Assembly: GCA_025751475.1 (NCBI GenBank)
Contig: JAOWLD010000003.1
Location: forward strand, 124,001-188,000
From: Rhodobacteraceae bacterium XHP0102
GTDB lineage: Bacteria; Pseudomonadota; Alphaproteobacteria; Rhodobacterales; Rhodobacteraceae
Reading direction: 5' to 3'
Length of the DNA stretch: 64,000 nucleotides
Under the pieces are notes generated by a model, which saw only the letters and a program-made list of their open reading frames with translations, did no database searches and had not been told where the DNA came from. Numbering within the stretch: the first letter of the stretch is position 1; every line of letters begins with the position of its first letter. Position numbers and translations under genes: made by a program. This document shows, piece after piece, positions 51,595 through 60,781 of this stretch.

Positions 51595-52711
51595 AAATCC
51601 CTTTTTCTTGCGCGCGCAAAAGCAAGAAAAAAACCCAATAAAAGTGGTAGCTAATGATATTATCAGTCAAAAACAATATTGACGAGTATATCGATGCGTA
51701 TCCAATGAACCCTTGTTTCCTAAAAAAGTATATCTGTAGTGATATAAGTATTACGATTCCCGTCCACCCATAATCAATTAGAACTCGAATATAGTCGTTG
51801 TGTAGTAGCGTAAAGTTGCTGCCAGCATAGCTATACAGACTGAGGAGTGTATTTGTAGACCCGACACCATCTCCAAAAATAATTTGGACAAATCCTGTTC
51901 TCTGCTCTAGGTATTTTGAAGCATAATTTAATATTTCAAACCTGCCAGATGACAGCGCATTGGGTGATATAAAAATATCATAATTGCGAAGATAGTAGGA
52001 AATGCTCTGGAATATGTAATTTGATTCCAGTCCCACAAAAAGAAGGATGAGTGGGATAAAAATTTTTATTATGCTGTTTACCTTCTTCATCCCATTAATT
52101 CTATCAAGATAAATCAGCGCCAGCACAACTAAAAGTGCCAAAAGCGCTATTCTCTTAAATATAATAAATGAAGATATGATCGATAAAATTAAGAGAAGGT
52201 TTTTTCGATTTGATGCTGACCAAATTGCCATTAGGGGTATGAGTAACGCAAATGAAGACTCATAGCTTGCCTGCGTCGGCATAAATAGGCTGATACCAAG
52301 TTGCTCTTGTAGCGTAATAATCAGCAGAATAGCTGAGAAAAAAGCAAAATAGATAGATTTTTCTAAATATTTTGGAGATGTGTTGAATACTAATGATGCT
52401 GCGACAATACTGCACAAGATGTGTAAAAATGCAAGTATATTAGAGCTTTCAGAAAATGCAAGGAATGGTGCGCAATATATTACATATAGTATAAGATACG
52501 TAAGGTTAGACTTATCTATTTTTGGTGAGTTAGTTGCCGTTTGAATAAATAATATTATCAATGGCGTAAGGTATATAAAAATCCTAAATTCTGTGTCATT
52601 AAAAATAGTCAAGTATGTTGCAACTTGAGTAAGCAGAAAAACTGTCAATATTCTGCTATTCAATAGGTTATTCGTGGTTAAGTTGGTATCTTGTGATTTC
52701 AGCTTCTGCAT
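51581..52711 (-). CDS. O-antigen/polysaccharide polymerase (Wzy-like), AT-rich
   Basis: A 376-residue membrane protein with about ten helices and a large periplasmic loop (ISPNALSSGRFEILNYASKYLEQRTGF...), as in Wzy polymerases; the RFEIL ... HNDYIRVLIDYGWTG segment fits the Wzy_C loop. The DNA is much richer in A and T than the flanks, and the protein is rich in Ile, Asn, Lys and Ser, a sign of transfer from a low-GC source. Start ATG of MQKLKSQ, which overlaps the end of the WecG gene by 13 bases; earlier codons belong to antisense reading. Polymerises the units flipped by the neighbouring Wzx-like protein. Confidence 0.78.
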   Translation of the reverse strand: MQKLKSQDTNLTTNNLLNSRILTVFLLTQVATYLTIFNDTEFRIFIYLTPLIILFIQTATNSPKIDKSNLTYLILYVIYCAPFLAFSESSNILAFLHILCSIVAASLVFNTSPKYLEKSIYFAFFSAILLIITLQEQLGISLFMPTQASYESSFALLIPLMAIWSASNRKNLLLILSIISSFIIFKRIALLALLVVLALIYLDRINGMKKVNSIIKIFIPLILLFVGLESNYIFQSISYYLRNYDIFISPNALSSGRFEILNYASKYLEQRTGFVQIIFGDGVGSTNTLLSLYSYAGSNFTLLHNDYIRVLIDYGWTGIVILISLQIYFFRKQGFIGYASIYSSILFLTDNIISYHFYWVFFLLLRAQEKGIFSAP

Positions 52712-53466
52712 AAATTTTTTAATCCTGATTTCACCACCAACCACAAAAACCGTGGCGCCAAGATCAGATAGCGGCGCCAGAGGCGGCGGGGTTCGCTGAT
52801 CAGGCGGAACAGCCATTCCAGCCCTGAGCGTTGCATCCAAAGCGGCGCGCGGCGCACGCGGCCTGTGTGAAAATCAAAGGCAGCTCCGATCCCGATCAGG
52901 GTTTGCGGCAGGCTGTCCACCATCTCGTGCATCCACAGATCTTGCTTGGGGGATGATATGCCCACCCAAACCAAATCCGCGCCTGAGTTTAGGATGCGCG
53001 CGCGGGTGTCTGCGCGCTCGGCTTGGGTGGGCGGATGAAACGGCGGGCATTCCCAGCCCACGATGGCAATATCGGGGAAGCGGGCCCGACAGACCTCTGC
53101 CAATTGCGCGGCCACCCCGTCCTGCCCCCCATAGAAATAGTGTTTCAGGCCAGATCTTTGCGATGCATGGCAGACATATTCAAACACGTCAGGTCCAGAG
53201 CAGCGCGCCACGTCATAGCCGCGCTTTTTGCCGATCCAGACCAGAGGCATCCCATCGGGCAAAACCAAAGCCGCTTTGGCGTGAAGGGCGCGGAGCGTCT
53301 CATCTTCGCGGCAGATCATCAGGCTTGCCACATCGCGCACCGCCACAAAGCGCCCTTTTTGGTCTTTCGCCCATGTCTCAAGCGCATTCTTGACCTCGGC
53401 TGGCGTTGTGGCAGAGATCGGAATGCCCAAGACATCGTAGGATGGAATTTTTTCGGGTAAGCGCAT
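52699..53466 (-). CDS. WecG/TagA/CpsF family glycosyltransferase
   Basis: A 255-residue GT26 enzyme: the motif ALVLPDGMPLVWIGKKRG near 67-84, HYFYGGQDGVAAQLAE near 109, and LVWVGISSPKQDLWMHEM near 163-180. Members add ManNAc-type or similar sugars to lipid-linked intermediates. SD AGGAAAAG directly before the ATG fixes the start; a longer open frame has no similarity. Confidence 0.9.
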   Translation of the reverse strand: MRLPEKIPSYDVLGIPISATTPAEVKNALETWAKDQKGRFVAVRDVASLMICREDETLRALHAKAALVLPDGMPLVWIGKKRGYDVARCSGPDVFEYVCHASQRSGLKHYFYGGQDGVAAQLAEVCRARFPDIAIVGWECPPFHPPTQAERADTRARILNSGADLVWVGISSPKQDLWMHEMVDSLPQTLIGIGAAFDFHTGRVRRAPLWMQRSGLEWLFRLISEPRRLWRRYLILAPRFLWLVVKSGLKNLCRS

Positions 53467-53545
53467 CTTTTCCTGCAAATCATCTATGCAAAATAGATAT
53501 TTAATTACAGGATGATCTGCAAACCATTTGGGCGGCTTTGGTGCA

Positions 53546-53998
53546 TTATCCGATGCACAGCTTGGCCGCCCCCATCGCCACCAAATCCGCCCCGCTGAGC
53601 GCACGATAGTCGCGCCCCGTCAGATGGGCTGCTTCGCGCAGATACCAGCCTTGCAAATTGGCGGGCAGATATTCGGCAAACAGGCGCAGGGCTTCGCGGT
53701 TTTGTGCTGCGGTCCCGCCGCTTGGTGCATGAAATCCAAATCGCGCGTCCCGTGATACGCAGGTTTGTGGCAGGCTGAGGTAAAGCGTGCAGGCCGAGGC
53801 GCACCACCCCGTGATCCGCACCTCTGCATGGGTCAGCCCCGCAAGGCGGGTTTGTAGGATATAATCCCCCAAAGGGCCGCCGCCATCATTTCGGATCATC
53901 AGCCGTCCTGCGGCATGGCCAGGGTCCGTCAGCCCGCCTGCAAGCAACAGGCACACCCCAGCCGTGACCGCGCCACGCCACAGCGTCATCGCGCGCAT
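53546..53998 (-). CDS. secreted ClpP/crotonase-fold protein (COG3904-like)
   Basis: A 150-residue exported protein with a signal peptide ending at GHA-AG near 30. The segment ITGWCASACTLYLSLPQ at 63-79 is the nucleophile-elbow pattern of ClpP-like periplasmic proteins, with S68 as candidate nucleophile and H90 in GFHAPSGG as candidate base. Intact relatives are predicted periplasmic proteases or peptidase-like proteins. Start: ATG with GGGAG seven bases upstream. It sits inside the polysaccharide cluster; a link to it is unproven. Confidence 0.68.
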   Translation of the reverse strand: MRAMTLWRGAVTAGVCLLLAGGLTDPGHAAGRLMIRNDGGGPLGDYILQTRLAGLTHAEVRITGWCASACTLYLSLPQTCVSRDARFGFHAPSGGTAAQNREALRLFAEYLPANLQGWYLREAAHLTGRDYRALSGADLVAMGAAKLCIG

Positions 53999-54150
53999 CT
54001 CAACACTCCCATAACTGTCAGAAGGGCCGGCTTCTGCGCGGCGATTGGCAGCGGGGATGTGAAGGCGCAGCTGCGCGCGTAAACATAGCGGCAAGGTTTT
54101 GCTCTATCGTCTGGATATCGCCAGACATAGGCAAAACGCGTGCCAAATTT

Positions 54151-54170
54151 CCCACCACCTCAGCGGTGGG
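54151..54170 (-). terminator. weak hairpin downstream of the BY-kinase gene
   Basis: CCCACC / GGTGGG with an eight-base loop, 50-70 bases after the kinase stop, followed on the minus strand by AAATTT. Stem is short and the T-run poor. Confidence 0.3.
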
Positions 54171-54218
54171 TTATGGCATCAAATTCTTAATTTGCTCTTA
54201 GGAAGGGCTGCGCCGCAT

Positions 54219-56423
54219 TCAGGCTTGGCTGCCATAGGGCCCGCCATAGCCATAGCCATATCCATAAACGCCCTGTTTCGCCTCGCTTAAATTCAGTGCG
54301 GTGACGATCGGAACGGCGCCGCCTGTGGCCTGCATCAAAATGGAATAGGCGCTGCGAAAATCCGTCAGACGTGTTGTCGCCCATTTGACGGGCATCACGA
54401 TCATATCCACCTGCGGGGCGATGTAACGGGCATCAACCACAGGCAAAACAGGCGAGGTGTCGATAATCACAATCTCAAAAAGACTGCGCGCCTGCTTTAA
54501 CAAATTCTCGAATTCCAAGGAACTGATCAATTGATCCGTTGCAATCTGAGGCCGATCCGCACCGGGCAAGATCCGCAGTGGAGATTTCTTATCTTTGAGC
54601 AGGTTCAATTGGGGTTCTGCCACCGGTTCGGCAATGGTGTCATTTGATTGTGCAGGGTCGAGATAGGTCAACAGCCCTTTTTTGGGCGCTTGGTCGAGAT
54701 AGGCCGCAACGGAGGGCTTCCGAAGGTCAGCATCAATCAAAAGCGTGGCTTTGCCCGTTGCGGCGTAAATCCGCGCCAGCGACAGCGCCAAGGTGGTCTT
54801 GCCTTCGGCGGGCAGGGTCGATGTCACCATAATGACGTGGCCCTCGGGCGATGCGCCCGCCTCGCCAGATGTGCTGCGGCGCTGTAATTCGATGGCCGCA
54901 CGCAGTTTTCGGATGGATTCAGAGTAGATGGATAATGGATTATCGATGATCTGATCCACCATGATCTTGCTGTCTTTTTCATCCAGACGCGGGATCACGC
55001 TTGCGGCCATGTGGCTTGTGACCATGCGCAATTGATCGGGATTGGTCAGCCCGCCGATATAGGTTTCATTCAGAACGGCCAGACCAAGGCCAAGCCCAAG
55101 ACCAAGCATGGCGGCAATCGCCAGGATCAGACGCTTGTTCGGGGCGCTTGGCGCATTGGGCGGCAGAGCGGGCGATACAATGCGGCTGTCCGCCACTTGC
55201 AAGGCCGCGCGGGTTTCGATTTCGCCAAACTGGGCGAGTAGCGTTTGATATTGGCTGCGCGTGATTGAAGCGGCCTGTTGCAGTTCGAAAATCCGCGCCA
55301 AAACATCGGATGGCAGATCGCTTGACACAAGGTTTTCGCGCAATGTGGCGCGCAGGTTTTCGGTTTCGCTTGTGATCTGTGCCACATCTTGCGTGATTGC
55401 GGCCAATTGGGGGCCTGCGCGTTCTTCGATACGGGCATCAACCTCGGCCAAAGCGTTTTGCAGATCAAAAAACACAAGCCCCCCCGCAGAGGCTTCTTCC
55501 AACTGGCGTGTTATTTCCGCTTGCTCCGCCGCCAAATCCCGCAGCGCCTCATCGGCCAATGTCTCCGCAAGGGCGATGAAGTCGCGGGTTTGCAGTGCGG
55601 TTGTTGCCGTGGCGAGCCGCAGTTCGCTGTTGGTTAATTCACTGCGCAAATTGTTGATTTCATTTTGTAGAACCGCAAGGTTTGGGTTCCCGCCCTGACG
55701 TGCCAGTTCCTCAAGGCTTGCGTCAATAAAATCATTGAGCGCCTCATCAGAGGCTGCAACGGCCACCCGCCCTGCCTCGACTTGGCGGCTGAGAATGTCG
55801 CGCGCGGATTGGCTGGCACCGATCTTGGTGGCCACTTGCGCGTCAATATAGCTTTGCGCCGTTAGATTGGCGAGAAAGGCCGCCTTCTGGGGATCAGAGG
55901 AGGTCACATCAATTGAGATCAAATGGGTCAGCCCGATGCGGCGGATCGTGGTCGCATTTTGCAAGGATTGGCGCACAGATTGCAGCAAAGCCGATCCTGA
56001 AGGCGGGGTGTATTCCCCAATTCCCATGCGCAAGCGCAGCTCGTCAACAAAACCCAAACTGGGGCCAAATTCATCATCCGTCACCAAATTTGCGTCTTGG
56101 ATGACCGCCAATGTGGTGGCGGGGGCACGCAAAATTTCCACTTCACTGTCGACACGGGCATTGTCGATCATCGGGGTGCGCCGCAATGTGTCGTCCGATT
56201 CCAGCAGGTTTTGTTGGGTCGGGTCGACCATGATCAGGCTGCGGGCTGTGTACACTGGGGTAACACTCACAAGATAGAGAACCGCCGCCCCAATCACCAA
56301 AGCGGTCACCAACAGGATCAAGCGCAATTGACGGCGCAACAACTGCAAAATATCGCGCAGATCAAGATGCTCTTGCGCCGCTTGGGGGTGGGTCTGTTCG
56401 CTCATGTGGGGAAGGTGCGTCAT
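54219..56423 (-). CDS. polysaccharide co-polymerase / tyrosine autokinase (Wzc-type BY-kinase)
   Basis: A 734-residue inner-membrane protein controlling chain length and export. Wzz-type N-terminus with first helix at about 34-54, long periplasmic coiled-coil region, second helix near 430-455 (ILAIAAMLGLGLGLGLAVLN), then the cytoplasmic kinase: Walker A LPAEGKTTLA near 535, Walker A' LLIDADLRKPS and Walker B IVIIDTSPVLP. The C-terminus is a tyrosine cluster (YGYGYGYGGPYG) for autophosphorylation. The ATG overlaps the phosphatase stop by four bases, so the two are coupled. Confidence 0.93.
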   Translation of the reverse strand: MTHLPHMSEQTHPQAAQEHLDLRDILQLLRRQLRLILLVTALVIGAAVLYLVSVTPVYTARSLIMVDPTQQNLLESDDTLRRTPMIDNARVDSEVEILRAPATTLAVIQDANLVTDDEFGPSLGFVDELRLRMGIGEYTPPSGSALLQSVRQSLQNATTIRRIGLTHLISIDVTSSDPQKAAFLANLTAQSYIDAQVATKIGASQSARDILSRQVEAGRVAVAASDEALNDFIDASLEELARQGGNPNLAVLQNEINNLRSELTNSELRLATATTALQTRDFIALAETLADEALRDLAAEQAEITRQLEEASAGGLVFFDLQNALAEVDARIEERAGPQLAAITQDVAQITSETENLRATLRENLVSSDLPSDVLARIFELQQAASITRSQYQTLLAQFGEIETRAALQVADSRIVSPALPPNAPSAPNKRLILAIAAMLGLGLGLGLAVLNETYIGGLTNPDQLRMVTSHMAASVIPRLDEKDSKIMVDQIIDNPLSIYSESIRKLRAAIELQRRSTSGEAGASPEGHVIMVTSTLPAEGKTTLALSLARIYAATGKATLLIDADLRKPSVAAYLDQAPKKGLLTYLDPAQSNDTIAEPVAEPQLNLLKDKKSPLRILPGADRPQIATDQLISSLEFENLLKQARSLFEIVIIDTSPVLPVVDARYIAPQVDMIVMPVKWATTRLTDFRSAYSILMQATGGAVPIVTALNLSEAKQGVYGYGYGYGGPYGSQA

Positions 56424-57268
56424 GGGGTTGGGAAACTCGCGACTTTTGTGATGAGAGGGTCTTGCCGATCAGGGGCGGTCTGGATCAGGCGTGCGGCGCC
56501 TGTGGCGGCAATACCCAATGCGCTGAGGCGGCCTGTGGCATAGGCGCCTGTGTCTAGGCCAATCACCGCCCTTGCGCAGTCGATGACGGAGTGCGGAATG
56601 TGGCCGTGGAAGACATGGCTGATCCCATAGGGTAAGCGATCTGGATCAGTTGCCGTGCGCGACCACAAAAGATCATAGGCCGTCTGTGCGGTGGGTGCTG
56701 CATCAGGGTTCAGTCCCGCATGGGCGAGAAAGAATGTTCCGTATTGTGCCGAATGCGGCAAGTGCGACAAAAAATTGTAATGCTCTTGGGGGATATGCGC
56801 CTCAAGCAGAACCCGCCGCTGCGCCCGCCCTGTGCGGTGCCAAATCGCAGGCGTGATGCCGTATGAGGCAAGGGTCGCGGCACCCCCAAACTCCAGCCAT
56901 TCCGTGTCATGCTCTGGATCAGTGAGGAAGCGCAGCATCATTTCCTCATGGTTGCCCCGCAGGCACAGGCGCGCAAGGCCCGATGGTGGCTTTTGCATCA
57001 GATGGTCGAGCAGCCGCGCCGTATCAGGCCCGCGATCCACCATATCGCCCAGAAGGACAAGCATGGCGGGCGCGCCACCTTGCGCCACCTCCGCTGCGAT
57101 CATGGTTTCGATTTGGTGGTAGAGCGCAAAACACCCGTGGACATCCCCCACCAAATAGACCCCCCCCGCGCGAGGTGACAGGAGTTCGGGGGCGTAAACC
57201 GCTTCTCGTTCGACGCCAGAGGGGCTACCGAACAGCCCGCGAGCCGTGGCGATCAGGCCGTTCAACAA
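56420..57268 (-). CDS. PPP-family metallophosphatase
   Basis: A phosphatase of about 282 residues with the metal-site motifs in order: GDVHG, GDMVDRG, RGNHE, HAGLNPD and FHGHIPH. This is the PP2A/ApaH-type calcineurin-like fold, active on phosphoproteins or dinucleoside polyphosphates. Coupling to the BY-kinase suggests it removes phosphates from that kinase. In most such loci that job belongs to a low-molecular-weight or PHP-type tyrosine phosphatase. Start uncertain: TTG at 57268 has AAAGGA nine bases upstream; GTG at 57307 would overlap the preceding gene by 11 bases. Confidence 0.82.
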   Translation of the reverse strand: MLNGLIATARGLFGSPSGVEREAVYAPELLSPRAGGVYLVGDVHGCFALYHQIETMIAAEVAQGGAPAMLVLLGDMVDRGPDTARLLDHLMQKPPSGLARLCLRGNHEEMMLRFLTDPEHDTEWLEFGGAATLASYGITPAIWHRTGRAQRRVLLEAHIPQEHYNFLSHLPHSAQYGTFFLAHAGLNPDAAPTAQTAYDLLWSRTATDPDRLPYGISHVFHGHIPHSVIDCARAVIGLDTGAYATGRLSALGIAATGAARLIQTAPDRQDPLITKVASFPTP

Positions 57269-57296
57269 TGGCTTCGGTCCTTTGTGCGCGGCGCCC

Positions 57297-57755
57297 TTAG
57301 GCGGCACTGCCCAACTGTGCGACAACCTCAGGCGCAACCTCGCCGCCCGCGTCAATGGCGCCTGCCACGGATTCAACCGCCGCCAATTGCGTGGCGATTT
57401 CCTCTGGTGCGCCAGTGAAGCCCACCGCAGGGTCTGCGGCAACGCGCACCGCCTCGGCGATGCCCGCGCGCTGTGCAGGGGGTAGGGTAGTGGCAACCGC
57501 CGCAACGCGTGTCACCACGGCCGCGATTTGTGCGTTCAGTGTTGCGGGTGGTAAGGCCACACCCGCAGCGCGCAAGGTGGTCAATGCAGCGCGCATGATT
57601 GCGGCACAGTTGCCCGAGTTGGCCGCGCAGCCCGCCTCAACTTCAGCGATCAACGTGTCGACATCAATGGTATCGGCATCTTGCGCATAGAGCGGGGTAA
57701 CAGCGACAGCCGAAGCGATGACCGTGGCGCGCAGAAGGTTGGAAAAAGAAGGCAT
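57297..57755 (-). CDS. secreted hypothetical protein
   Basis: A 152-residue exported protein, signal peptide ending LYA-QD near 25. The mature part is rich in Ala and Val, with two close cysteines (GCAANSGNCAAI) likely to form a disulfide, and predicted helices throughout. I do not recognise the family. Start is the ATG with GGAG ten bases upstream. It precedes the phosphatase and kinase genes on the same strand and probably shares their transcript, so it may belong to the export apparatus. Confidence 0.7.
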   Translation of the reverse strand: MPSFSNLLRATVIASAVAVTPLYAQDADTIDVDTLIAEVEAGCAANSGNCAAIMRAALTTLRAAGVALPPATLNAQIAAVVTRVAAVATTLPPAQRAGIAEAVRVAADPAVGFTGAPEEIATQLAAVESVAGAIDAGGEVAPEVVAQLGSAA

Positions 57756-57922
57756 GAGACGATTTCTCCATTTACAGGCAGGCACTGTAGGTTCAATAAA
57801 TATAGATATGTAATTAGGCATAAGAGTCAAATATAAATGGTCTATATTTGGGGTAAAAACCATCCTTTGTTGGATTATGATGCTGCGATGGTCGCATTGG
57901 TTGCGGCTGAAATTAATTGGGC

Positions 57923-58573
57923 ATGAGATTTCCGTTGCGCGTGGTGATCGGGTTCATTGTCTTGGCGGGTTTAACCTACACGTCAGGCGTGCTTGCACGG
58001 GACGAATGGCGCGCGCAGCGGCAAGCGGCACTGTCCAACATCGCGCTGCGCCTTGATCCCGCGCAGATCACCCTCCATCTGCCCCGCACGGTCGAGAGCC
58101 GATATCGGCTTTTGGCGCGTTGTGATGCGGTGATGTCAGATGGGTTTCAAAACCTGCAACCGCCCGAGACCCGTGCCGCCGTGGGGGCGGCCTGCCAATC
58201 CGTGGCCGATCATATTTTGCGCGATGCGCCAAGTTTGTCTTTGGCGCATTTGGTGCGCGCTCAGGCCTTGGCCGAACAGGGCCAAGACCCGCAAGACAGC
58301 CTCCTTGCAGCCCATAAAACAGGGGGCGCGCTTTTGTGGATGGCGGCACGGCGTCTGCGTTTGGCCCTCGACATCGAGGCGCGCGCCGCAGTTTCTGAAA
58401 TGATCGCTGCGGATATCACCCAATTGGCCGAGGCCGATTTGGGCCGCAATTTTTTGGCCGCGATTTACCTGCGTGCGGATGCAGGCAGAAGGGCAGCGAT
58501 GAACGCCGCATTCGCGACCCTATCCCCTGATAAACAAGCGCAGATCGTGGCGCAGATCAGGCGGCGTTTGTGA
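57923..58573 (+). CDS. membrane-anchored hypothetical protein of the polysaccharide cluster
   Basis: A 216-residue protein with one N-terminal helix (VVIGFIVLAGLTYTSGVLA) and a periplasmic helical domain holding TPR-like pairs (LSLAHLVRAQALAEQG, GALLWMAARRLRLALDIEARAA). No named family recognised. Its stop overlaps the start of the ligase-like gene (GTGA), so the two are coupled and it likely assists that step. Divergent from the secreted hypothetical gene. Confidence 0.7.
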   Translation: MRFPLRVVIGFIVLAGLTYTSGVLARDEWRAQRQAALSNIALRLDPAQITLHLPRTVESRYRLLARCDAVMSDGFQNLQPPETRAAVGAACQSVADHILRDAPSLSLAHLVRAQALAEQGQDPQDSLLAAHKTGGALLWMAARRLRLALDIEARAAVSEMIAADITQLAEADLGRNFLAAIYLRADAGRRAAMNAAFATLSPDKQAQIVAQIRRRL

Positions 58574-59907
58574 CGGGGGGTGATACAGGCAGACTCAATC
58601 GCGCGCTGGCGCTCTTCCTCAGCCTTGGGGTGATGCTGTCCGCGCTGTTTATTGGCCTGAACCGTCCGCTTCTATGGGCAGGCTTTTCCACATTGATCGG
58701 GATCGCTGCGCTGATCTACTTCATGGCTTTGCACCGCGCTGCGCCTGATCGCCCGCTTGCGGCATGGCGGCTCTGGCCTGCTTTTGCCTGCGGCGCAATG
58801 GTGCCCTTCTGGGCGGTGATCCAGTCCATTCCCTTGCCGCAAAGCTTTGGTTGGGGGGCGCTTCTGCCCGTTGATTTACAGCCACGCACGCTCTCGCTTA
58901 TGCCTGATGCGGGGCTTGTCGCCGCAGTGCGGTTTGCCTTTTACATTCTTTGGATGGCCTTGGTGCTGGAGGCCGCACGGCGTGTGTCGCGCGGTTTGGT
59001 CATGCTCAAAATTCTGTTCTGGGGGATTGCTGCCCACGCATTATGGGGGCTTTTGGCGCTCAATGTCTTGGGGGATATCACCATTTGGGGCGAGGCGAAA
59101 ACCACCTATCAGGGCTTTGCCACGGGCGCATTCATCAATCGCAATTCCTTTGCCAGCTTCCTAGGGGCAGGGGCGGTGATCGGGGTGGCGCTTTCGGCCA
59201 TGCCGCGCGAAAGACACCACAACAACGCCCCTATCTTCAGCGATGCACGGGTGGCCCTTGGTCTATATGCGGTGGGGCTTGCGGTGATTTTTGCCGCGCT
59301 CTTTGCCACGGGCTCACGCCTTGGGGTGATCTCTGTTTTGTTGGCTTCGGGGCTGTGTCTTGTTCTGTGTCTGGGCGCGCGGGGGCTGTCCTATTGGCGC
59401 AGTGTGGGGATCACATTTTTCCTGATCGCCATGGCCGCCTTGGTTCTGACCCTGATCTATGGCCAGCAAGGTGTGTTGCGCCTGTTTGATCTGGGCGATG
59501 CAGGCGATGTGCGCGCGCAGGCTTGGGCGCGGATCTGGACCTTGATCCTAGAGCGTCCCCTCACAGGATACGGTTTTGAAACCTTCCGCCCGGCTTATGA
59601 GTTGATCCATGGCGGCACGGGCGCGGGCGAGCAGATTTGGGATCGTGCCCATGCAACATACCTGACCCTGTGGTTGGAACTCGGACTGGTGGTTGGCTCC
59701 GTTCCCATGGTGCTGTTCCTTTGGGCGGCAGGGCGGCTGCTCAAACGCATCCGCGAAGGCGGACGTGATGGCGTTCTGGCCATTGCGGCCCTTGCGGCCA
59801 TGGGTGCAGCGGGGGTGCATTCCTTAGCCGATTTTGGCCTCGAAATGCCCGCCAATGTCTTTCTCTTGCTGTTGATTGTGGGGATTGGCCTCGCGCCCCG
59901 CAGGTAG
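58570..59907 (+). CDS. O-antigen ligase / Wzy-like membrane protein
   Basis: A 445-residue membrane protein with 10-12 helices. The Wzy_C/WaaL loop shows FINRNSFASFLGAGAVIG, ARIWTLILERPLTGYGFETFRPAYELIHGG and RAHATYLTLWLELGLVVG, the His being in the place of the catalytic/ligand His of WaaL-type enzymes. It is a second polymerase/ligase-type protein beside the AT-rich Wzy-like one. GTG start overlapping the upstream stop. It ends 20 bases from the convergent sugar transferase. Confidence 0.82.
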   Translation: MTGGDTGRLNRALALFLSLGVMLSALFIGLNRPLLWAGFSTLIGIAALIYFMALHRAAPDRPLAAWRLWPAFACGAMVPFWAVIQSIPLPQSFGWGALLPVDLQPRTLSLMPDAGLVAAVRFAFYILWMALVLEAARRVSRGLVMLKILFWGIAAHALWGLLALNVLGDITIWGEAKTTYQGFATGAFINRNSFASFLGAGAVIGVALSAMPRERHHNNAPIFSDARVALGLYAVGLAVIFAALFATGSRLGVISVLLASGLCLVLCLGARGLSYWRSVGITFFLIAMAALVLTLIYGQQGVLRLFDLGDAGDVRAQAWARIWTLILERPLTGYGFETFRPAYELIHGGTGAGEQIWDRAHATYLTLWLELGLVVGSVPMVLFLWAAGRLLKRIREGGRDGVLAIAALAAMGAAGVHSLADFGLEMPANVFLLLLIVGIGLAPRR

Positions 59908-59927
59908 GGGGCACCCAAACACGGCGT

Positions 59928-60692
59928 TTACGCGCCCGTTCCTTGAACCACCGCGCGCACGGTTTTGAGCAGCAGCGAAATATCCGTTTTTAACGAGGCT
60001 TTGCGCGCATAAATGCGATCATAATGGGCGCGTGCGGCAAAGCTTGTCATGTGGCGCGCCGTGACCTGCCACAGACCCGTGATGCCAGGAACATGGCCGA
60101 AGTAAATCGGCCCAGGGTATAGCGCGGCTTGTTCGGGCATCATCGGGCGGGGGCCCACAAGGCTCATCTCGCCGCGCATGACATTCCACAATTGCGGCAA
60201 TTCATCCAATGAACTGCGCCGCAAAAACCGCCCAACCCGTGTAATCCGTGGGTCATATTTCAGCTTTTGATGCACCGTCCATTCGCGGCGCAACTCAGGA
60301 TCCTGCGCCATGGCTTGCTGCAAGCGCGCCTCGGCATCGGGCACCATGGTGCGCAGTTTGAGGCAATCGAATACCGTGCCATCCGCCCCAAGCCGTTTCT
60401 GGCGGAAAAACCCCGCACCCCCATCAAGGCGAACAATCAGCCAAAGCGCGCCAATCAAAGGCAGAATTACGGGCAGGGAAAGCGTCACCAACCCAATATC
60501 CATTATTCTTTTGCTCAGATGGGCCTTGTGTGCGCTGGGCCTTTGCCATGGCGCATCAAGCCGTGCAACACTTGGTTGCGGAGCAACGCGTGCCTCCAAC
60601 CCAAGAGTGCCAAAGGTATCGCGGCGCGGCAGGCTGCGCTTAGAGGCAGGCATGAGCGGTTTGGCAAGGGTCGGCTCAATGTTGCGCAGCAT
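59928..60692 (-). CDS. initiating sugar transferase (ExoY/WbaP-type)
   Basis: A 254-residue phosphoglycosyl transferase that loads the first sugar phosphate on undecaprenyl phosphate. One membrane re-entrant helix (DIGLVTLSLPVILPLIGALWLIV near 64-87), then FRQKRLGADGTVFDCLKLRTM, LRRSSLDELPQLWNVMRGEMSLVGPRP with the catalytic Asp-Glu pair, and GLWQVTAR. The first 55 residues are basic and likely flexible. Transcribed alone from the AT-rich region upstream. Confidence 0.92.
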   Translation of the reverse strand: MLRNIEPTLAKPLMPASKRSLPRRDTFGTLGLEARVAPQPSVARLDAPWQRPSAHKAHLSKRIMDIGLVTLSLPVILPLIGALWLIVRLDGGAGFFRQKRLGADGTVFDCLKLRTMVPDAEARLQQAMAQDPELRREWTVHQKLKYDPRITRVGRFLRRSSLDELPQLWNVMRGEMSLVGPRPMMPEQAALYPGPIYFGHVPGITGLWQVTARHMTSFAARAHYDRIYARKASLKTDISLLLKTVRAVVQGTGA

Positions 60693-60781
60693 TTATATAT
60701 CTTTCGATAGCAGAAGATATCGATCTTGCGATCTTTCCTCATAAGATTGCTCATTTAGCTATAAAAGATATACAAAATTTC

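Noticed and set aside
52712-52840. 43 extra codons ahead of the Wzy-like protein
   Set aside because: They reread the 3' end of the WecG-type gene in another frame and are GC-rich, unlike the polymerase.
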